Positions 6,330 through 8,053 of a stretch of 8,053 bases of DNA are shown here, piece after piece. The stretch comes from Anaerolineae bacterium. GTDB taxonomy: Bacteria; Chloroflexota; Anaerolineae; Anaerolineales; Villigracilaceae. Made by a program: the position numbers and the translations under genes. Where the stretch lies: positions 1 through 8,053 of the forward strand of contig RFJH01000239.1 of NCBI GenBank assembly GCA_003694975.1, read 5' to 3'. Positions within the stretch are counted from its first letter, which is position 1. Each line of letters opens with the position of its first letter. Below the pieces are notes generated by a model. The model searched no databases and was not told where the DNA came from. It worked only from the letters and a program-made list of their open reading frames with translations.

Positions 6330-6403
6330 CGTAGGACGGGATTTATCCCGTCTCCACAGGATTCACCCCATCCCTAAATGGACGGGATGAAACCCATCCC
6401 GCC
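6330..6403. repeat. Palindromic repeat cluster in the nuoL-nuoM spacer
   Basis: CGTAGG (6330-6335) leads into GACGGGAT (6335-6342), a TT loop and ATCCCGTC (6345-6352). A second, degenerate copy follows: CGGGATG (6383-6389) pairs with CATCCCG (6395-6401), and another CATCCC arm (6369-6374) can compete for it. The cluster ends one base before the nuoL stop codon. Compared with the nuoM-nuoN copy, the A-T pair at the sixth stem position has become G-C on both arms, so the palindrome is kept while the sequence changes. Confidence 0.75.
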
Positions 6404-6404
6404 T

Positions 6405-8053
6405 TTAGCGGAAAACTAGATAACCCAGAATCGCCACCACGCCGAAGAGCACGGCCAGGGCGTAGGAACGCACGAAGCCGTTCTGCAGCGGACGCAGGCG
6501 GTCGGCGGCTTTGCGCGTCAGATGCGCTAAACCGTCGAAGAAGGCGTTGATGCCGCGCAGGTCAATCACGCGGTTGAGGGCGACGCGGCTGAGGTAGTTG
6601 TACGTCCCGGCGATGACCTTCTCGTGGAACCAGTCATGCCAGAAGACCCAGTCCACCTTCTCGGCCAGGAAATGCGCCAGGTCCACATAGCGATCCACGA
6701 AGACCGCCCAGTAGCCCTCGTCCACGTACCATTTGTTCTCCATGCCGGTAAAGACCGGGCCGAGGAGCCGCTTGAGCGGGTCGCGCTGACCGGCGGCCAG
6801 CGGCTTGCGCCCGTAGAGCAGCCAGGAGAGATAAATCGCCAGGAGCGCCAGGACGGTAGAACTGAGGGCGACTGCGATCTGGAACTCGCCTGCCTCCACG
6901 CCCTCGATGGTGTGCTCCAGCCAGTGCGTGAGGGTGTGCAGCGAGGGCAGGTTGAGCGCCCCGCCCAGGATGGAGAGCGCCGCCAGCGCCATCAACGGCA
7001 CGGTGATAATCGGCGGACTCTCCTCCGCGTGCGCCGCGACCTCATGCCTCGGCGAACCGAAGAACACCATCCAGATCTGCCGCCCCATGTAGAAGGCGGT
7101 GAAAAAGGCGGCAATCGCCAGCAACCAGTAGACCGCCGGATAGTGCAACCTCGCATCGGCCAGAATCTCGTCTTTCGACCAGAAGCCCGCCAGAGGGAAG
7201 ATGCCCGCCAGCGCCAGCGCGCCGATCAGATACACCCAGAACGTGACCGGCATCTGCTTCCGCAGGCCGCCCATGTTGCGCATATCGCCGGGGTCGAAGA
7301 CCTCCTCGTGCCCCTCGTGATGGCCGTGATGGGCGAGGTGGTGATGTCCGCGCTCCATGCCCAGGATGACCGAACCCGCCGAGAGGAAGAGCAGCGCTTT
7401 AAAGAAAGCGTGCGTGATAAGGTGGAACATGCCTGCCACGAACGCGCCCATCCCCACGCCGGCCACCATGAAGCCCAACTGGCTGATGGTGGAATAGGCC
7501 AGGACTTTCTTGATATCGTACTGCCCGACGGCGATGGTGGCCGCGAAGAGCGCCGTAATGGCGCCGGTCATGGCGACGATATACTGCGCTTCGGGCACCA
7601 GGGTATAGAGCGGGGCGGAGCGGGCGATCAGGTAAACACCCGCGGTGACCATCGTGGCGGCATGGATGAGCGCCGAGACCGGAGTCGGGCCGGCCATGGC
7701 GTCCGGCAACCAGACGTAGAGCGGGATCTGCGCCGATTTGCCGGTCACGCCCAGGAGCAGGAAGAGTGTGATGGCGATGACCACGCCGCGCATGGCGTGC
7801 GCGAGGGTCGCGGCCTGAGCGAAGACGGCGTCGAACTGCACGCTGCCGAAATACCAGAACATCAGGAAGGCCGCCATCAGGAAGCCGAAATCGCCAATGC
7901 GGTTGGCGACAAAGGCCTTCTTCGCGGCGTTCGAGTTCGCCCAGGAAGGACGCCCCAGCGTGTCCATCTCGTACCAGAAGCCGATCAGCAGGAAGGAGCA
8001 CAGACCGACCCCCTCCCAGCCGACGAACAGCATCAGGTAGTTGTCGCCGCTCA
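6405..8053 (-). CDS. nuoL: NADH-quinone oxidoreductase subunit L (5' partial)
   Basis: The most distal antiporter-like proton-pumping subunit of complex I, with the long lateral helix that lies along NuoM and NuoN. The frame is open at the right edge (SGDNYL precedes the first internal ATG at 8033), so roughly the first 130 residues are outside. Counted from that ATG: E7 (GWEGVGLCS), K99 (TGKSAQIPL), H124 (ALIHAATMVTAGVYL), H204 and H208 (FHLITHAFFKALLF), K212 and K287 (FWSKDEIL). These match the catalytic set of NuoL. Residues 230-242 form a histidine-rich loop (eight His in 13 residues) that looks like an insertion. The C-terminal part has an amphipathic region and a last hydrophobic helix (YALAVLFGVVAILGYLVF). 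It is followed by nuoM after a 115-base spacer with repeats. Identification is secure. Confidence 0.95.
   Translation of the reverse strand, partial: SGDNYLMLFVGWEGVGLCSFLLIGFWYEMDTLGRPSWANSNAAKKAFVANRIGDFGFLMAAFLMFWYFGSVQFDAVFAQAATLAHAMRGVVIAITLFLLLGVTGKSAQIPLYVWLPDAMAGPTPVSALIHAATMVTAGVYLIARSAPLYTLVPEAQYIVAMTGAITALFAATIAVGQYDIKKVLAYSTISQLGFMVAGVGMGAFVAGMFHLITHAFFKALLFLSAGSVILGMERGHHHLAHHGHHEGHEEVFDPGDMRNMGGLRKQMPVTFWVYLIGALALAGIFPLAGFWSKDEILADARLHYPAVYWLLAIAAFFTAFYMGRQIWMVFFGSPRHEVAAHAEESPPIITVPLMALAALSILGGALNLPSLHTLTHWLEHTIEGVEAGEFQIAVALSSTVLALLAIYLSWLLYGRKPLAAGQRDPLKRLLGPVFTGMENKWYVDEGYWAVFVDRYVDLAHFLAEKVDWVFWHDWFHEKVIAGTYNYLSRVALNRVIDLRGINAFFDGLAHLTRKAADRLRPLQNGFVRSYALAVLFGVVAILGYLVFR

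Noticed and set aside
3791..6334. Plus-strand open frame of 847 codons running antisense through nuoN and nuoM
   Set aside because: Its product is almost only charged and polar residues (D, Q, E, R, H) with no domain, the usual mirror of GC-rich genes for hydrophobic proteins. The minus-strand genes are certain, and no ribosome site or promoter precedes it.
7399..8001. Minus-strand open frame of 200 codons within nuoL
   Set aside because: It is a frame-shifted shadow of nuoL, with an Arg/His/Pro-rich product and no family resemblance.

Overview
The window is GC-rich bacterial chromosome, probably from the Chloroflexota (Anaerolineae-like). This placement is an inference from three things: a receptor with several GAF domains ending in HD-GYP, the style of the complex I subunits, and a PBECR-like/DUF2283 gene pair. 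No rRNA or other phylogenetic marker is present to settle it.

Layout. (1) Positions 1-2114, plus strand: the 3' part of a cytosolic signalling protein with three GAF domains and a C-terminal HD-GYP cyclic-di-GMP phosphodiesterase domain. Its reading frame is still open at the left edge. (2) Positions 2115-2334: a short spacer with a strong hairpin and no convincing gene. (3) Positions 2335-3040, minus strand: a compact two-gene cassette of a small PBECR-like putative RNase and a DUF2283 protein. It has its own sigma70-like promoter and is visibly more AT-rich than its flanks, so it looks like an acquired toxin-antitoxin-type module. (4) Positions 3041-3259: a control region with the cassette promoter, a hairpin, and the intrinsic terminator of the operon to the right. 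(5) Positions 3260-8053, minus strand: the distal end of a respiratory complex I operon in the order nuoL (5' end outside the window), nuoM, nuoN. It ends at the terminator.

The three Nuo proteins are the antiporter-like membrane subunits of NADH:quinone oxidoreductase. Together they form the distal proton-pumping arm, and all the key charged residues I looked for are present. Both nuo spacers carry related palindromic repeats (CGTAGG-GACGGRAT-NN-ATYCCGTC, with a compensating base-pair change between copies). They sit against the stop codon of the upstream gene, and in the nuoM-nuoN spacer one end of the repeat supplies the nuoM stop codon.

The most interesting points are this palindromic repeat family, the small putative toxin-antitoxin cassette, and a histidine-rich insertion in NuoL. 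I found no CRISPR array, tRNA, rRNA, insertion sequence or clear previously undescribed multi-gene system.
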